The notes beneath the pieces were generated by a model. It was given only the letters and a program-made list of their open reading frames with translations. It made no database searches and had not been told where the DNA came from. A stretch of 7,178 nt of DNA from JAURDE01 sp965365285 (GTDB lineage Bacteria; Bdellovibrionota; Bacteriovoracia; Bacteriovoracales; Bacteriovoracaceae): contig CBDUBC010000122.1 of NCBI GenBank assembly GCA_965365285.1, forward strand, positions 1 through 7,178. Direction: 5' to 3'. Position numbers and translations under genes: made by a program. Below, in pieces: positions 6,746 to 7,178 of the stretch. Each line of letters begins with the position of its first letter. The first letter of the stretch is position 1.

Positions 6746-7178
6746 CTAGTCACACAAAGATTTATAAACCTCTTTCCCGTCTCTTCCTGTAATTTCGGCC
6801 AAAAGTTTCGCCAGTTTTTTTGTGCTCTTTTTTCCCTCAAGATAATCCAGAGCGGCCTTTTTCAGATGTTCTGCTCCTCCACTTTCCGGGGGATTTTCAT
6901 TATAAATCAAAATTACAAACTCACCTTTTTCCATGATTTGATCTTTGATATTGTTAAACTCGTCTCCTTTAAATCTATAAACAGATTCGTAGGTTTTAGT
7001 CATCTCTCGACATACACAAAAAGAGAAATCTTTGAAAATTTTGGTCAGGTCTTCAAGAGTCGCCAGTACTCTTTTTGGAGATTCAAAAAAGATATGAGTT
7101 CCTTTTTGGGAGTTTATCCTCGCTGCAAAATCTTTTTTCTTTTTAGTGTCTCTAGCCAGAAATCCATAAAAATGAAAA
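6746..7178 (-). CDS. rsmI: Partial RsmI, 16S rRNA (cytidine-1402-2'-O)-methyltransferase (C-terminal part)
   Basis: RsmI 2'-O-methylates C1402 in the 16S rRNA decoding centre using S-adenosylmethionine. The window holds its last 143 codons; the frame is open to the right edge, so the start and the SAM-binding N-terminal half lie outside. Recognisable blocks are FYGFLARDTKKKKDF (usual FxGFLP), GTHIFFESPKRVLATLEDL (usual TLIFYESPHR), CREMTKTYESVYRFKGDEF (usual RELTKxxEE..rG), KGEFVILI, and the C-terminal helix pair KSTKKLAKLLAEITGRDGKEVYKSL. An in-frame ATG at 7003 falls inside the RE-MTK motif and is not a start. The gene ends with TAG at 6746-6748, convergent with the binding-protein gene and its remnant. 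I see no clear intrinsic terminator between them. Confidence 0.9.
   Translation of the reverse strand, partial: FHFYGFLARDTKKKKDFAARINSQKGTHIFFESPKRVLATLEDLTKIFKDFSFCVCREMTKTYESVYRFKGDEFNNIKDQIMEKGEFVILIYNENPPESGGAEHLKKAALDYLEGKKSTKKLAKLLAEITGRDGKEVYKSLCD

Noticed and set aside
6746..7003. A stand-alone 85-residue gene starting at the ATG at 7003
   Set aside because: The frame stays open to the window edge and the upstream residues are typical RsmI. The ATG is an internal Met in the RE(L/M)TK motif.

Overview
The window is an AT-rich stretch of chromosome from a Gram-negative bacterium. It encodes the outer-membrane LPS translocon LptD, a bacterial-type acetyl-CoA carboxylase beta subunit with a zinc ribbon, and a periplasmic binding protein. 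Base composition, Lys/Phe/Ile-rich proteins and dense packing would fit a low-GC deltaproteobacterium-like lineage such as Bdellovibrionota (Bacteriovorax/Halobacteriovorax type). That placement is a tentative inference; no marker in the window proves it.

Positions 19-5644 hold a five-gene run on the minus strand. In transcription order it is accD, folC, lptD, a TrpG/PabA-type glutamine amidotransferase, and an unrecognised 231-residue protein that looks like a degenerate TrpF-type barrel. There is no intergenic base in the run: the four junctions overlap by 4 nt (ATGA), 98 nt, 1 nt (TAATG) and 22 nt. It therefore reads as one translationally coupled operon joining fatty-acid precursor supply, folate synthesis and LPS export. 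If the amidotransferase is PabA, it and FolC act in the same pathway (p-aminobenzoate to folate).

Positions 5645-5762 are a short AT-rich divergent intergenic region that must drive accD leftwards and a family-3 solute-binding protein gene (5763-6524) rightwards. No transporter genes accompany that gene. Directly behind it (6528 to about 6745) is a heavily decayed tandem paralogue: a lipoprotein-type signal sequence, frameshifts and stops, and a short recognisable stretch of the binding-protein fold.

From 6746 to the right edge, on the minus strand, lies the C-terminal part of rsmI (16S rRNA C1402 2'-O-methyltransferase), cut by the window end and convergent with the binding-protein gene and its remnant.

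I see no mobile element, CRISPR array, tRNA, rRNA or convincing new multi-gene system. The most notable points are the long dual-coding overlap of folC and lptD, the non-catalytic-looking TrpF-like protein coupled to a glutaminase, the altered DGAHN motif in FolC, and the decayed binding-protein duplicate.
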